Shown: positions 1-12,719, numbered from the stretch's first letter. The stretch is DNA of 64,000 nucleotides from Euglena gracilis (GCA_039621445.1 CP154956.1:84936474-85000473), one strand, 5' to 3'. The notes: a model not told the origin generated them from the letters alone. Translations and numbers: made by a program.

Positions 1-620
1 ACGACGTCCCCCAGTAGAGAGGAGACGCAAGATGAGAAGAGCGCAGGAGAGGAGGCAAGAAAAACAGAGCAATTGCCGGCAAGAAAAGGCAGGCCCCATC
101 GAGCCAAAGTGTGGAGGGGTCCTCTTGGCCACCCCCTGTCCACATTCCTTCGTCGGCTTCCGGATTTTTTCTCGCGTTTTCCCCAAACTCTTTGTCGTCG
201 TCAGGCCCCTGGCTGGAGAGCCGGAACAAAAAAAAATAATGCTGGCAGAAACGTGTGGCGTCACTAATGTCTTGTTTTTTACCCTTTTCGACAATTCCTC
301 CGAAGTCCACGACTTTGGACTCAAAGGGGGTTTTTTTTTAGGGTTATGGTGACGCACAATTGTGGGTAGCGGAATAACCCTCGAGCCTTTTTGACAAGAA
401 AAGCTGGAGGGGAAGGAAGGATCGGACGAAGCAGAAAAGCGAGGAAGGGCAACCTCTAACTTGGTGCAACTTTGAGAGGTGCCATAAAAAAGGCCAGGTT
501 GATCATCGCAGATTAATGCACCGTCCCCATCGCACCAAACAAACACCAAATAAACGGGGCGATGCTGTGGGTGGCGCCAAATAGAACCCGAGGAGCTGTC
601 GATGGTTTCAGGGGAGGGGT
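1..620. other. spacer, no gene recognised
   Basis: An open frame runs from about 32 to 352 on the plus strand, but its translation is basic, low in structure and unlike any family I know. No RNA gene or transposon end is visible. Confidence 0.4.
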
Positions 621-779
621 TCAGTGAGGGTAGTTGCTCCCGCGAATGAGCTCCAACGGAAGGTGGGGGGAATCGCACCCGAATGGGAAATATCCACGAC
701 GTGCCTGCCTGACATGGCCCCCGAGACCGTCTCTGCCCGGCCACACTACCACCCCGTTCAAGACACAGCAATGTTCAAG

Positions 780-935
780 GAAAGTTCTGTTGACACAGGG
801 GGTGTGTCGACGACCCACCTTGCCAAAAGGACTGGACTCCAAGGAAACACACCACATTGTGTCCCAGAAAAGAGCCGTCGACACGGGGGTGTCAACGGCA
901 CGGTGTGCCTTGGACACACACAAGGGGGGGTGCAG
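780..935. repeat. repeated palindromic word with GGGGGTGT core
   Basis: The word GTCGACACGGGGGTGTC and close variants occur near 789-811 and 874-896, with a degenerate third copy near 911-932. Each copy is close to self-complementary. The core resembles the ends of the 3-bp-duplication elements further right (GGGGGTGT), but no complete element could be delimited. Confidence 0.4.
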
Positions 936-1245
936 CTCTTCTTCTTTGCGACTGCCTCCTCCACCGAGTCACCGGCAAAGGCTCATGCGCGGCCGAAGCC
1001 AGAGTTGTAGTTGTGGGGCGGTGCATTGGCGGATGCCAGCACTGCGTTGCTGCTCGCAAAAAGCAGGCACAGGACCCGGGGGGACCCACAAGGCGAGCCA
1101 CGGACTGGTGCGCGAAGTGGAATAGATCTTGGGGGGGGGCATGACAGGAAAGCAGGGAGGGAGGGACACAGGAGAAATGGTGCTTTTTCTCCCACAAATG
1201 TCACGATGGCAAATATCTCAAAAGCTGGGGGGTTGATGCTGAAAT

Positions 1246-1318
1246 TCCCCCCCCCCCCCGATCTTGTCCCATACCCCGGCTAATGCTAGCCCGGGTATGG
1301 GACAAGATGGGGGGGGTA
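1246..1318. repeat. hairpin flanked by C run and G run
   Basis: About 20 bases (1261-1280) are nearly self-complementary to 1288-1308 around a short loop. The stem is capped by a C run on the left and a G run on the right, the layout seen in the word islands. No target duplication was found. Confidence 0.5.
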
Positions 1319-1365
1319 TGACACTTGAACCATGAACCATGGAGGGGGGGGGCAGCTCCCATGAT

Positions 1366-1683
1366 TCACGGGGCTGGCATGGCAGGGTTCCAGCCCCCGC
1401 CTCCGCCGGGAGGAGGCGGGTTGTTGTACATCGGATTGGGGTTGTAGCCGGGGTTGCAGGCATGGCGGTATCCCACACCCAGAAAGCACCAAAACCCGAA
1501 CCCCCCAGTGAATGAGCGGCTCTGAAGGGTCTTTTGAGGATGGTTTGGTTGGTTGTCCAAAGGGGAGACCTGAAACCCTGAGGGTTGTTTGGTGGTGGTG
1601 GGGGGGGCGACCCTCCCATTCATTCGGGTCCTGGTGGGTGGACAGGGGTTTCTACACCCAGCAAAGCCATTTTCCAGGTCCAT
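1366..1683 (-). CDS. low-complexity Gly/Pro/Asn/Tyr-rich open frame, unidentified
   Basis: I do not recognise this frame. Its C-terminal third is rich in Gly, Pro, Asn and Tyr (motif NPGYNPNPMYNNPPPPGGG), as in low-complexity tails of secreted or RNA-binding proteins. The frame spans no introns that I can define, has no convincing start and overlaps the G-run repeats. It may simply be an open frame through biased sequence. Confidence 0.15.
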   Translation of the reverse strand: MDLENGFAGCRNPCPPTRTRMNGRVAPPTTTKQPSGFQVSPLDNQPNHPQKTLQSRSFTGGFGFWCFLGVGYRHACNPGYNPNPMYNNPPPPGGGGGWNPAMPAP

Positions 1684-1944
1684 TCAGTGCATGCATGCAG
1701 CATCCTGGAATGCTGGAATGGGTTCTGCCCCTAGGATGTGAATGTGCCCCATATGCTTGGTGTGTGCGGGGGGTGGGAGTGGGAGCGACAGAACCGAACT
1801 GTTGAACGCACCTGGGATTATGGTGCAAGTGGAAGCTGATGAGGACTTCGCAAACAAGCTGAGATGAAGCAGAAACCACTTAGACGGCCGGGAATGCACT
1901 TTTCTTTGGGAGTCACAAAATTCTGGAAGTTTTAACGAAAATGC

Positions 1945-4260
1945 GTGTCCGCGCATTCTGGAAGCGGAGTGCGCAGGTGCGCATTCCGAATGGTTGTGTG
2001 CCACTTCCAGACTGGGCGTAAACACCTCAAAATGAACTGTTTGGATTTTCCACGACCACAGGGACCACCCCCTTGTATACTGCCTCAACTACATAGAATG
2101 CTGTTTACAGCTGTTTCACGACGACTGTGGTACAGTGCGTGGCTGGACGCACACTCGGCACACTTCACATGACATGCAGAACACGGGCGACACAGGCCAA
2201 CGTGGACCTGGGTGTGCCACCTTGTGTTTATCGATGTGTGCTGATGGCTTCCAGGGGGGCCTGGTGAGCCCGGGATGAGCATGGGAAGGAACTCCTTGCA
2301 GCCATAGAGACACAGGCCTCCCAAGGTCAACACAACAAGTAAACCCCCCTCCCAAATAACACCCCCCAAATAACACCCCCCCCAAATAACACCCCCCCCC
2401 TTGGGGGCCGATTTCGAATAATATAGAGACACAGGGACAGACATAGGGAATAGACATAGAGACACAGGCCTCCCAAGGTCAACACAACAAGTAAACCCCC
2501 CTCCCAAATAACGCCCCCCAAATTACACCCCCCAAATAACACCCCCCCCTGTTTTCCTTTGGTTTTCCATGTAAAAATAACACCCCCCCCAAATAACACA
2601 CCCCCCCCTGGGGCCCCAGTTCGGGTGCCCAAATAGCACACCGGGGGGGGGGGGTTATTTGGGGGGGGGGGGTATGTCACTGAGTATCAAGGCCGAAGAA
2701 TGCGAACCTGCGCATTTTTTTGGAAACCCAAAAGAATGCGCAGGTGCGCATTTTTTGGAATGGACACAGGCTGTGGGAAGGGGGAATTCGCACACGCGCA
2801 TTGATGTTGAAGGACACACTGGGTATGGCCTGTTGTTTGCCTGCCTTGAATCCGAGCTGTGCGCCGCTATGATGTGGTTTCGGGCTTGCAGAACACGGGT
2901 GTGTGAGAGGGAGATGGACCAAAAGAATAACCCTTGGCAACAATGTCGCTGTACCAGACCACACCCTGAAACACGACACCTGCAGCGGCGTGGAAAACCC
3001 TGGGCTCGGCGACGGCAGGTGTCAAAGCACGAATTCATGTCCTTCAGTGACAGGGGAACTGCCCCCTGTAGCTCAAATCATCGAACAAATCAGATTGCGC
3101 ACCTGCGCATTCGACTTCACCCGCTGCAGTCCACAGCCCAGCCCAGCCTGCACTGCTTTCATGAAGATGTGCTGCACGTCACATTGCACATGCAACCGTC
3201 CCCCACCCGGCGGAGGTGATGAGCCGGTTGCTGCCAGCGTTGTCTGACCCCACGCCCCAGAGCGTGCATGGCAGCACACAGCCACAGAGCCAATGGTCGC
3301 CCTGAACAACCTTACGTTGGGCTGCGGTACACGATGCAAGGAGCACTGTGCCCCACAATTAGGGTCAACGCAGGGGATTGCGTCTGGTTCCACACACACG
3401 GGGCTCACTGGGTTGGCATCTCGACAGCGAAACACGCCCATCGCCACCTTCAACCTCATTCCCAAAAACGGTCTGTAAACACAGAATAATTCCCAATCCA
3501 AATGAACTCAAAGAAGCGAACATCATTGGTCAGTCCATGCCCTAAAATTTCTCCAGGCCCTTGAGACCGTGAGTCAGCCACAAACACATCATAAAAAAAA
3601 ATACTCCTGATAAACCCAGGAATTCTTTCCGTTCTGCTTTTTCTGTGTATTCCACTGTGTCCAATAACCTGGCACCCGCCAGGCTATTTGGGGGGGGGGG
3701 GGTTACTCAGAGTCGACGCTCCAGCACTGAAAACAACACCACCGCTGGCCGCTGCGAAGACCAAAGAAAGAACATATACACACACTTTCTCCATGCACCC
3801 CATCCGAAATGGCTGCAGTCAAACATAACACATTGGGGTGAATGCGCACATGCACATTCCCTTCTTGTGTCTCCCCTTAAAGCAACCTGGCAGGAGGTTG
3901 GCGCACAGGGCCACGTCAAACGACTCAGCACACAAAATGGTGGTACAGCCCAAGAGACGTACACCCTACTGTGGCGGCATCCACCTGTGCAATGAGATGC
4001 CTCTGAAATCGCAAACAAAAAGGCCAGCAGTGCACCATTGGGGTCGCTCTGCCACGATGCTGTGCTGGCACTGGGTTCAGGAGTGCGAGACACGACTCCC
4101 ACAACACAGAGAGTGCGCACATGCGCACTAACCCTCACGGAATGCGCAGGTGCGCTCTCTTGTGGATGCCCAGCACTGCTCCTCTCCTGCTCTCCTGCAG
4201 ATAGAATCACACCCAGCAACCGAAGGAATGACCTCAAGAGTGCGCACGTGCGCATTGTGC
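1945..4260. repeat. scattered TGCGCA-type palindromes in gene-poor sequence
   Basis: Copies of AATGCGCAGGTGCGCATT or close variants occur near 1951-1984, 2697-2757, 3097-3110, 3839-3857, 4110-4155 and 4240-4256. They share the TGCGCA core with the 1.9-kb element R1 just to the right. A plus-strand open frame at 3293-3478 looks weakly protein-like but matches nothing I know. Otherwise nothing coding is apparent. Confidence 0.45.
2337..2672. repeat. word island A (AAATAACACCCCCC units)
   Basis: The unit AAATAACA followed by 6-9 C is repeated about seven times on the left. It returns in reverse complement at the right end (GGGGTTATTTGGGG). A longer segment starting with CATAGAGACACAGG is directly duplicated at about 2302-2370 and 2454-2520. 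The island resembles the TA-flanked islands at 25.0 and 27.2 kb, but its right edge does not give a clean TA duplication. Confidence 0.6.
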
Positions 4261-4799
4261 TGGGTATGGAAGGGGGAGCTGGCTTGCACTCCTTTGCTGT
4301 GCGTCACTTGTTCCTAAAGCTCCGGAGCGGAACCCCGCTTTTGTGCCTCGTGCAACCTCGGAGAGGAGCAATTTTATCTTGTTTGTGAGGGTTGTTCTGG
4401 AGGGCGTAGTCTGTGGCAAAAAAGGGTTGAACCTCATCCCAAAAACAGGTGGTCCCACATGGTGATGTGCTGTGGTGCTTATGAGAAGGTGCATGCAGAG
4501 CGGACACCGTGCACGGCTGGAGGGATGGTATGCCTGCATGTGTTTTGGAGGGGTGCAGTGCACCGTGTGCAAACAGCAGGCTCCCTGAGGCAGGGCACCA
4601 AACCCTCCTTTACAAAAACCTGGCATCGGTTTAAATACACCGTCACCCACCACTCTCTGAAATCATACAAACCACACACTAACCACACACCATACTCCCC
4701 ACGTGCGCTGCTTCCAACACAGGGCACAGAACCTCCACTCCACTCTAATCATAGAGACCACAATACCTCCTTCCAACAACCACCCCTGGGAGCCACAAT

Positions 4800-6688
4800 C
4801 TTAGGCGGCGCATCTCGCACTTAAGCTTTTTTTTGGGTCGATGTGCGCATTTTTGCACACCGGCCAAAAACCGATTTAAGCACCGGCGTTGCAAGGGGTG
4901 AGAGCGAAAGGCAACACGATTGGATAAAATACGAGCGATTTCTCGTTTTGGGCACCGGCTCTCCTGGGAATTACGTGTTTTTTGCCTTTTTTTGAGGTCG
5001 GAATGACACGAAAACCCCTGGACCTATCCCCCCAAAGTGGAAAAACACCGACAAAAACACCAAATTCCCAGTACTGCCTCCCCCCAATCCGTGTGTGACA
5101 ACTGCCAGCGCCAGGTGGTGCTCTGGAGGTTGGGTGGCAGGTCCAGTCCTTTGCTTGCTTTCTGAAGTTTTGCGGCACGTTGTGGAGGTTTTTGAAGTTG
5201 GCTACGAAAGGAGTGGAAGTGCACATGCCACATAAACATTTTACTGTTCAAGATTTCTGCCATTGGGGAGTTGATGAGGGGGATACAGAACACAGGAGGA
5301 CTGCCAGTGGTTTCCCTGTTGAATTCGGTGGCAAATTGCCCATCAATGCCCCGCTGATGTTTAAGTCTCTGTGGCACCCACACAACAGCATAAATGATGT
5401 TGGTGTGCGCAAATGCGCACATGGACGATGTGCGCATTTGCGCACACCAACCATTTTAAAACCAACCAAGAGCCTCCAATGGCAGTGTGTTTGGGGCTGG
5501 AAAATGAATGTGGCAACACTGGAATGTTACCTCCCTTGTATTCCTGTGGTGTTGGACCCCCTCTGTTGAATGCTGCTGGTATGTTTGGGTGTTGGTGTGC
5601 GCAAATGCGCACATCAACCATTAAAATGGTTGTTTTTCACAATTGTGGGCACCAACCAAACTTCATTTCCATTTTTGAAGCCTTGGCAATGGGGACTTCT
5701 GACACAAGAGAAGGATCGAAACAGGAGGAGAGCAGATTGTGGAGGTGTTGTGCTCAAAGTGGTGGTGTTGAAAGGTATGTCTGTGAAGGTTAAATGAAGC
5801 GTGTCAGTGTATTGCATTATATGGCCCCATGAACACAGGTATTTTCAAGTCAGCAGACACATCCATTTTCAGCTAATTTACCGTGCCTCATTTTTCGGAC
5901 TAAAATACTGGTGGTGAAGGGCACTTCTAAAATCAGTTTTTTAAGGATGAAACCTGGAAATGTTGTGAATTTTGATGTTTCAGGGGCTAGGAAATGGTTT
6001 TTCACAGCTTCAATTGCCGATGCCCAAATTTGGGCCCGCAAGCTGGTCCTTTAGTTGTATTTAGATTCTATAAAAACACCTCGCACTTAAGGATTTCCAA
6101 ACTGCAGTAGTGCCACACCCTCTAAATGGTACGTGTGGTAAGTTGCACAAGTAGTTGGTGTGCGCAGATGTGCGCAAACCGATCCAAAAAATATTTTTCG
6201 CATTTGCACAAACCAACCACTTGTACAATTTTGCAAACACATCAATTGCAGCTGGCACACATGGTCTTTTTCACAGCTGCACAAATGGTTGGTGTGCGCA
6301 TTTGCGCACACTGTCCATTTGTGCATTTGCCAACCCGACCACCAATTTCTCCCACAGCCAAATTTCAGGGTATCGCTTCAGGCTTGGGCACACCTCACCA
6401 AATCGTTCAGTCGATGTCCTAAGAAAATGAAACCGCCATTGCAGGGTTCCAAACACACCTGCTGGGTGTTGTGTATACCATGTGCTGTGGTGACACCTGC
6501 TCTCGGGCACCCTATTTGCCAAAGTCCCTGCTTTCATCTCCGCGTCCTGGGGCACCACATCACATCCTGCTGACATTTTTGGGTGATTGGGGCCATATCC
6601 TCACACTTTCGTAAAAAAAAATGTCAATGTGCGCATTTGCGCACATCGACAAAGAAAAAAAGCTTAAATGCGAGATGCGCCGCCTAAG
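4800..6688. mobile_element. R1: 1.9-kb terminal-inverted-repeat element, 5-bp TSD
   Basis: The ends are inverted: CTTAGGCGGCGCATCTCGCA at the left and its complement at the right, with similarity continuing through TTAAGCTTTTTT. The flanks are a 5-bp direct repeat, ACAAT (4795-4799 and 6689-6693). The word TGCGCAAATGCGCA, often extended to GGTTGGTGTGCGCAAATGCG, recurs at both ends and near 5405-5450, 5596-5620, 6160-6215, 6290-6330 and 6630-6655. I find no transposase in it, so it is probably non-autonomous. A second copy, inverted relative to it, is R2 at 14336-16626. Fragments lie near 28.4, 29.2, 29.6 and 31.05 kb. Confidence 0.85.
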
Positions 6689-6734
6689 ACAATAACCGTC
6701 CAAAACTTCAGGAAAAGATGGGGACGGGGAGGGG

Positions 6735-6760
6735 GGTGAATGCGCACCTGCGCATTCACT
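6735..6760. repeat. GAATGCGCACCTGCGCATTC palindrome
   Basis: A near-perfect palindrome of the TGCGCA class lies just outside R1 and is followed at 7041-7053 by a partial copy. It shows that the word also occurs outside R1. Confidence 0.5.
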
Positions 6761-7084
6761 GGGCACCACAAAACAGGGGGGACAGCGACAGGTGCAACGG
6801 CTTCACCTGACCAGGGTTCGTCCCCGTGAAACAGCGTTTTGTGTCGTACCTACTTCGGCAGACGGGGTTTTTCCTCGGTCGGCGGAGGTGCTAAACCGTC
6901 ATTTTCAAAACGAAAAAAGTCAGTTTACCCAGGAAAAAACACAGGGATCGAAAGTAGTGGTACCCATTTTTGGTACCACGGGTTTCAGCTGACGGGTGCG
7001 CCGCCCCGTGAAGTGATGGCAACGCAGCTGGTCAAAAAAGAATGCGCAGGTGCGAAAAAAACCACCAAAAGTGAAAAGTGCATT

Positions 7085-9990
7085 CCTGGCCGTCTAAGGG
7101 CCAGCTTCGTCAGAGAGGAAGCGGAATCACGCTTCCAACTTGTGGAGCAGGAAGCGGGTTTGCGCTTCCCCTTTGGGAAGTTGTCCCTTCCTTCCTTGAG
7201 GTGGTATATACTGCAGGAAGGGGTTGTGGGGAGCTGATTAAGTTACCTATGTGCCACCGTTGCCTCCTGGGAGCATGGCAGGTGTTCTGTTCACCAGTTA
7301 TGCCTGCCGAGAGCTTTCGATCGGTGGGCCCTGGGACGAAGAACAAGCCCTCCGGGGTCCCCCTTCTGTTTCGTAAACAGGTGAGGTGAGCCGAAACACG
7401 TCACGGAAGAGCTAATGGACGAAACCTCACGGGAAAAAAAAAAAAACGTGGTTCGACTGGGCCGGAAGCAGAACTGTGAGGCAGTTTTCACAACACAAAA
7501 CTCCACAAAACTGTAATTTTGGCATGTTTGAGGAACCAATAAAGTTACATGGTCTGGCGAGGGGGTTTGATGAAAGGGGGGTAAGAGGGGGAAAAAAATC
7601 GGGGGAAAAAACCCACTAGGGGCCCAGGTACAGAGCCACCATGCCCCCCCCAGCCAAACACCACCCACCCCTACTGGACCAGGAAGACCGAAACACCAAG
7701 GGTGGGTGAAAGGGCAAGGCCAGGGAAACCCACGGCCAGAGAAGCGGGAACACGATACCCAAAGCAAAATGGGTGTAAACGTTGTTTTGGGAGTTGGTGT
7801 GTTGCAAAAAATCACGCAAAAAAGCAGGGCCCAAATGCGGAAAAGAGACGGAGGCACTAAAACAAGACGGAGCCAAATCTCCCTGGGGGCTGAAAACCAA
7901 CGCCACCTGGAACAAAACCAAAACCGTTCTCCAAAGTCACAAAAAGACTCTCCCCCCTGTAGGCTTTTTCGTGGAAGCAGGAAATTTAGGGCAGTTTTTG
8001 AAACACATCTCCACAGCTGTATATTTTGGCATGTTTCAATGGGGTTTACAGGTTTGGAAAGGGGGCTTTTGAGGGGGGTTATGGTCCAGTTTTTTTTTGA
8101 ACAAAATGTTTGGGACCCCACTTTCAGCCTTCACTTTGCCCTGTTTTCTTTATCTGGTACCAGAAATCAACCCTACGAAGAAGTGAATACACAGTTGATG
8201 GCGGTAAAAGGACAATGCCTGCCTCCACTCCCTTGAAACCACCATCTTCCTTCCCCTTCTGGGTCCCCATCCAACGGTTTCCTCTCCTCATGACCCCTTC
8301 TGGTCTGTCATATGCCTGCGAACACCAAAGTTGTCCTGTGGATGGGTTGCCACAGGTGATGCCCAACGCCACCTCCGAGCTGTGTACACTACTCTCCTCT
8401 CATTCTCTTTTCCAGATGCCTGATCTCCTCTGTGCTGCTCCCCTCCCACAATCTTGTTCAAAACCTACTATCACCACACCCCTCTGCAGTACACACCAAG
8501 CCACTTCCATCCCTGTCTGTTGCTACAGGAACTGCTCTGCAACCACCACAGGATTCACATTGATGCTGAGTTCCAATTCACACAAACATAGGGACGTTTA
8601 AAAAACAAAAAAAAACACCGACTTAGCGGGTTTCCGCTTCGTCATGGACTTGGGAGGCAAATTCTCCAACCGCCTGTTTCTGTTGGAGTAGTTATGGTGT
8701 GGCAGGCAATCTCCTCCTCGCCGTATACCCTGCATCCTAGGATGCTTTTCACTTCTCGGATCAAACTTTGACATCTGAGGCTGGACGCTGCTCCACAGGT
8801 TCGTCTCAGGGAAAGGGGGAGCACGCTCTGAACCATGTGGTAACCCGCCTCATCCATGATGCTGCAGCCCAGCTCATTATTGCAACCCACAAAAGTACTT
8901 CAGACCCATCAGGGTGAGGCCGGAAACCGTCCCGATGGCCCTCCCTCTCCTGTTGAGTTCAGATGACCTTCCCCAGCCCACAATGCCCACACTGCCGCAA
9001 CGAGTGCACGCCTGGGGCGTTGTAATGTGTTCCCTCAGTAAGTGCACAGTCATGTCTCTTCCAGGGGCCTAGGAAGGTGGTTGCAGTGGGTACACCCAAG
9101 CATCCAGATGTCATTCTGTGTCCCGCGATGCATTTGGGCCAGATCACAACAACTCGTTCACAACCAGCTCTCCTACATAAACATTCTAAACCTTTTGCCT
9201 CCCTCCCCCTGCATTCGTGCTTCGTGTTGCAAGGCCCTATCCGGACCAGGTTAGGCATGTTCTAGCACTCGACCAGATGAACGTGCTATCACAGCACAAA
9301 CTCATCTGTTGACCACTTACCACCACCCGAATGTCCATGCTATACAGCCTATTTTGAATTGTGCACATGCCAAATGGAGGAAGAGGGTTCCGGCTTCATC
9401 TTACCTTCGTTTTAGTGACCCTTAAGACCACTCAGGCCTTCGAAGTCATAGTCAAAAAAATTAAATTGTCCGGAGGAAGCGTGTTTCCGCTTCCTCGTGG
9501 CCATTTTAAAATTTTGGGGGGTGTTTGCTGTCAATCTTCTCCACGACTCTCCCAGCTTCTCATTTCCGCTTGTTGACGTTCAATAAGGAAGCGGATTTTG
9601 GCAATCTCCGCTTCCCCTGGTCTTTCGGTTCTCGCGAGACCCCATTACGGGTCGTTTTGCTTTTCTTCACCTCCGAGTGCAGAGGAACTGACGAAATGGT
9701 TTTTCGCTTCATCTGAAAATTCCAGGTGCTTTCCTCCGATTTCGACTTTGGCTTAAAATTTTATACCCCTTTTCGCTCATTTCGGCCTCTTATAGAAATC
9801 CATTACTCTAACCAAAACGGTCGTCAGACACTACCCAAAAACGGCCTCTTCCAAGAAAGGCTAAAATTTTGGGGGGTTTGGACGAAGGTGTTTTCCGCTT
9901 CCTGCCCGCTTCAAACCCTCTTTAAATTTTGGGCTACTTTACGCGTCCTAAGCCAGCTGGACCCAGCTGGACGCAAACAAAAAGTCCAAG
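7085..9990. repeat. spacer with GGAAGCG / CGCTTCC words; no gene
   Basis: The word GGAAGCG and its complement recur as loose inverted pairs near 7118-7172, 8626-8640, 9475-9497, 9588-9616 and 9893-9912. A segment of about 85 bp containing ATTTTGGCATGTTT is directly repeated at about 7480-7570 and 7985-8075. Open frames here, such as 8110-8601 (+) and 8959-9258 (-), are Cys- or Pro-rich and match no family I recognise. Confidence 0.4.
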
Positions 9991-10099
9991 CCAATTTTTA
10001 GCCCAAAATTTGAGGTAAAGCAAAAAAAAATCATCAAGGATGCCATTTTTTGCCATTTTAGCCGTTTTTTTCTGAAATTTTTGGTGAAAAATTTTGGGT

Positions 10100-10230
10100 C
10101 CAGCCCAGCTTTACCAGGCTGGGCCAACTTTTGGACCCCGGGGGTGGGTGCAGCTCTGCTGGGAGGTGCTGGATGGGGGGGGGGAGTGGTGGCTGGCTGG
10201 ACCCCCCACGTATAAGGTCCCCTCCGGCTT
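10100..10230. repeat. GGCTGGACCCC-type repeat
   Basis: Copies of the words CCAGCCCAGC and GGCTGGCTGGACCCCC surround G runs, ending near CGGCTTAAAAG. The same vocabulary is found at 20.5, 55.8, 58.7, 59.1 and 62.5-63.1 kb, so this is a dispersed family. Confidence 0.45.
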
Positions 10231-10801
10231 AAAAGAAAAAAAGCAGAGTGGAAGGCAGAATGATAAGCAAGGTATCAGAAAGGAAGAGTTGGATTCAGGT
10301 GACCACCACCACAAGCAAGGGTCTAACTTCACGGAGAAAGAAAAACGAGGTTTTCCAAAAAAAAGGCAATCAACAATTAGGGATGAATACTTGCAGAAAA
10401 TCTTCTTCAATCAGAAATAATTAGCCCAATTTTGATATGCCAATAAAAGAATGAAAGAGGCCAGGAGGGGGGATCACACCCGTGAAGGAAAAAAAAAAAA
10501 GAAAAATGGTGGGCCGTGTGGGGGGGGGTAATTTCATCATGTAGGGAGGTCTTGGGATTCCCCTGGTTAACGTTTGCGAAGAAGAAATTCTGCAAATATG
10601 AGATGAAATGTATTCCATGAAAAATACTTTGATGAAAACATTTGGACAAACAACAAGTCTCTTTCCACATGAGAGCCACTTTAGCAATTAGAAGTTATAG
10701 AAAAGCAGACCTCCCTGCCTCAAAAAAGTTTCAGTGAGTGAATCAGGGCGTGGACCTAAATCCTGTGCTGCTGTGGCACACCAACGGCTGCATTTAACGT
10801 T

Positions 10802-11321
10802 CTCTGCAACAGGAGCCGGTGCCTGAGCCGGTGGAGGAGCCGGTGCTGGTGTCTCCGGTGCCTGAGCCAGAACACAGCAGCATCCTTACCACATCATCAC
10901 CGTCTCCATGCCAGAAATACTGCAGCCAAATCTCACGGGAGGCTGACGCCCAGTGGTCATGTATGGGAACGCCTGGTGGGGAGGCAGTCGACCCTCACAC
11001 CCACCATAGCAGTTTGCAAGGAAAAATTCTCTTGGTGCCCAAGGAAAATTTTGACCTAAAAATCTGCGCCTCTGGAAAAATGGTAAGAGGTGGGGGTTGG
11101 TCAGACCCCCACTCACCAGCAATGGGGCCAGGGAACTCCTGTGCAATCGTGTCCGCCGCTAGTGCACCCATGCTTTGGTTATAAATTTGAAACTCTTCTC
11201 CAATTGCACCATGAACCTGTATTTTATCGGAGAGTGAACCCCTCCTTGACTGCAGGTCCACCCGTTGCAAATCAAAAACAGATTCAAGGGGGCAGCTGGG
11301 ATAAGACTCCAATTTCATAAA
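10802..11321. other. possible short-intron coding exons; strand unresolved
   Basis: On the plus strand an acceptor (CTGCAACAG, about 10802-10810) opens a frame with a Pro-Glu-Val linker and several cysteines. It reaches a good donor (ATG/GTAAGA, 11080), and a 37-nt intron would join it to a frame ending at 11320. On the minus strand a frame covering about 11308-11119 ends at an equally good donor (GTGAGTGGGG). A 45-nt intron ending TTTTTCCAG there matches RPS5 intron sizes. Both readings are protein-like and I recognise neither product. Only one is likely to be real. Confidence 0.3.
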
Positions 11322-11663
11322 CCAGTGTGAATGGTAAGCAGGAACAATGCGAGACCACGGCGATAAGACAAGTCAAACAATGGGCAATAAATTTCCCGGG
11401 TCAACATTGAGGGTAATGACAGGATGCCCTCTCCTGTAATATTCCGTTGTGTGGCTCCGCAAAGGCACGGTGGGCACCCCGCTGGTTTCAATGGTCTCCC
11501 ATTGAGACAGGTTTCAACAAGACCATGTCGTGGACAACTGTGGTATAATCTGTCCAATATACATTAAGCAACACCCAAACCTTAACTCTGCCCCATTGCG
11601 CCCATTTTTTAAAACAGTGCAACGGATATCTTGAAAAAGTGCAAAGAGCTTCATTCGGAGGGG

Positions 11664-11820
11664 GGGGGGGGCATGGTTGTTGAGTATCTAACCCCCCCTG
11701 GACTGTTGGAGCAAACTTGCCCCTCCCTCCCTTGGTGTCCCTCTTTTTTAGGGGGAATTTTCAAGGCTTGCCCCCCCCCCAACTCGTTGAGTCAACACGC
11801 CCCCCCCCCACCCCGGATGA
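11664..11820. repeat. G/C-run island with CATGG motif
   Basis: A G run followed by CATGG and several C runs separated by short words resemble the inner parts of the TACCATGCCCC islands near 31.4 and 32.1 kb. Termini could not be defined. Confidence 0.35.
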
Positions 11821-11974
11821 GGTGGAGTCAATATGTGCTCAATGGGCATGTAGGACGATACCTGCACAATGGGCACAAAGAGCTACCCGGGGTCAACGAA
11901 TGCTCCAGGCTCCGGAGCGACGCAGATCGATGAATTGGAAGCCACAGGGTCCACTCTACTTGGGGCTGGGCTAA

Positions 11975-12199
11975 AGCGACACCTGGCCAACGCCAACGAA
12001 TTCCACAGCCGCCGCCTGCCCAGTGCTGCCGGAAGGCCTTGGCGACGGTGCCGAACGGCCAGCGAGCCCGCCGGCCGTGGCGGGTAACTTGGGGACGGAG
12101 GACAACGATGGGGAGGAGGACGAAGAAGGGGCGGCTTCCATCGCACCCCCGCCGGTGGGAACTACCTTGACTGGTGGGCAGGAGGCCGCCAGCGGCTGA
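11975..12199 (+). CDS. acidic C-terminal exon candidate, unidentified
   Basis: A 74-codon frame ends at TGA 12197-12199. It has a Pro/Ala/Gly-rich first half and a strongly acidic stretch (TEDNDGEEDEEG) followed by APPPV. That composition is typical of a disordered acidic tail rather than of chance translation. The frame is closed upstream by TAA at 11972-11974, so an upstream intron acceptor would be needed. No family is recognisable. Confidence 0.3.
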   Translation, partial: SDTWPTPTNSTAAACPVLPEGLGDGAERPASPPAVAGNLGTEDNDGEEDEEGAASIAPPPVGTTLTGGQEAASG

Positions 12200-12355
12200 C
12201 TTGGTGACCTATTCTCACGGGTGGCACTATTCTCACGGGCCCACTGTTTCTTTCCTTGGAATTACCCCTTTCTTAGTTTTTTAAATTGAAGAGGGACCAG
12301 GCAGGCCTCAACAATCCTCGAGTGTTTCCACAAGCCCGAATTGAAGACCGATCAT

Positions 12356-12636
12356 GCTTGTGCTTACCGACCGGGGGGGGAGGGGGGTGGGTGGGTAGGT
12401 GCTATAGGGTGCCTGCCCCTAGCAGGCACACCCCCGGGGGGGGGGGGGTCCGGGGGCACCCAGAAAATTTTCATTGCAAATGGCCCTTTTCCGGACCCCC
12501 GGCACCTTTGGCGCCGGGGTGAGGGTGGTGCCTGCACCCCCCAAAACCCTACCCCCCCCCCCGCGGGGTCGGATCGGGTGCTATGAGGTGCCTGCCCCTA
12601 GCACCCCGTGGGGTAGGCACCGGACTAAGCACAAGC
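12356..12636. mobile_element. V1: G/C-run element with GCTTGTGCTTA ends
   Basis: GCTTGTGCTTA at 12356-12366 is matched by its complement at 12626-12636. Inside, the palindromic word GGTGCCTGCCCCTAGCAGGC and C or G runs are repeated, with a GGCGCC-type hairpin in the middle. No target duplication is evident. Related sequence lies at 33725-33840 and 34227-34405, where left ends with the same 11 bases recur, and more loosely near 23.2, 25.5, 29.5 and 31.1 kb. Confidence 0.6.
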
Positions 12637-12719
12637 CTGCTTCCGACAATGCAGCCAGGCAATGCGGCAGGCAGCCTCCCTGCAAGCCACCCATCCTCTC
12701 ACAGGCATAACACCATTTC

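Noticed and set aside
2337-2672. TA duplication for island A
   Set aside because: The right border gives TA only if the ends are made asymmetric. The internal direct duplication suggests rearrangement.
7291-8121. 276-residue minus-strand open frame
   Set aside because: Composition is dominated by Phe/Pro/Ser from A- and G-rich sequence. It covers both copies of an 85-bp direct repeat and has no recognisable domain.
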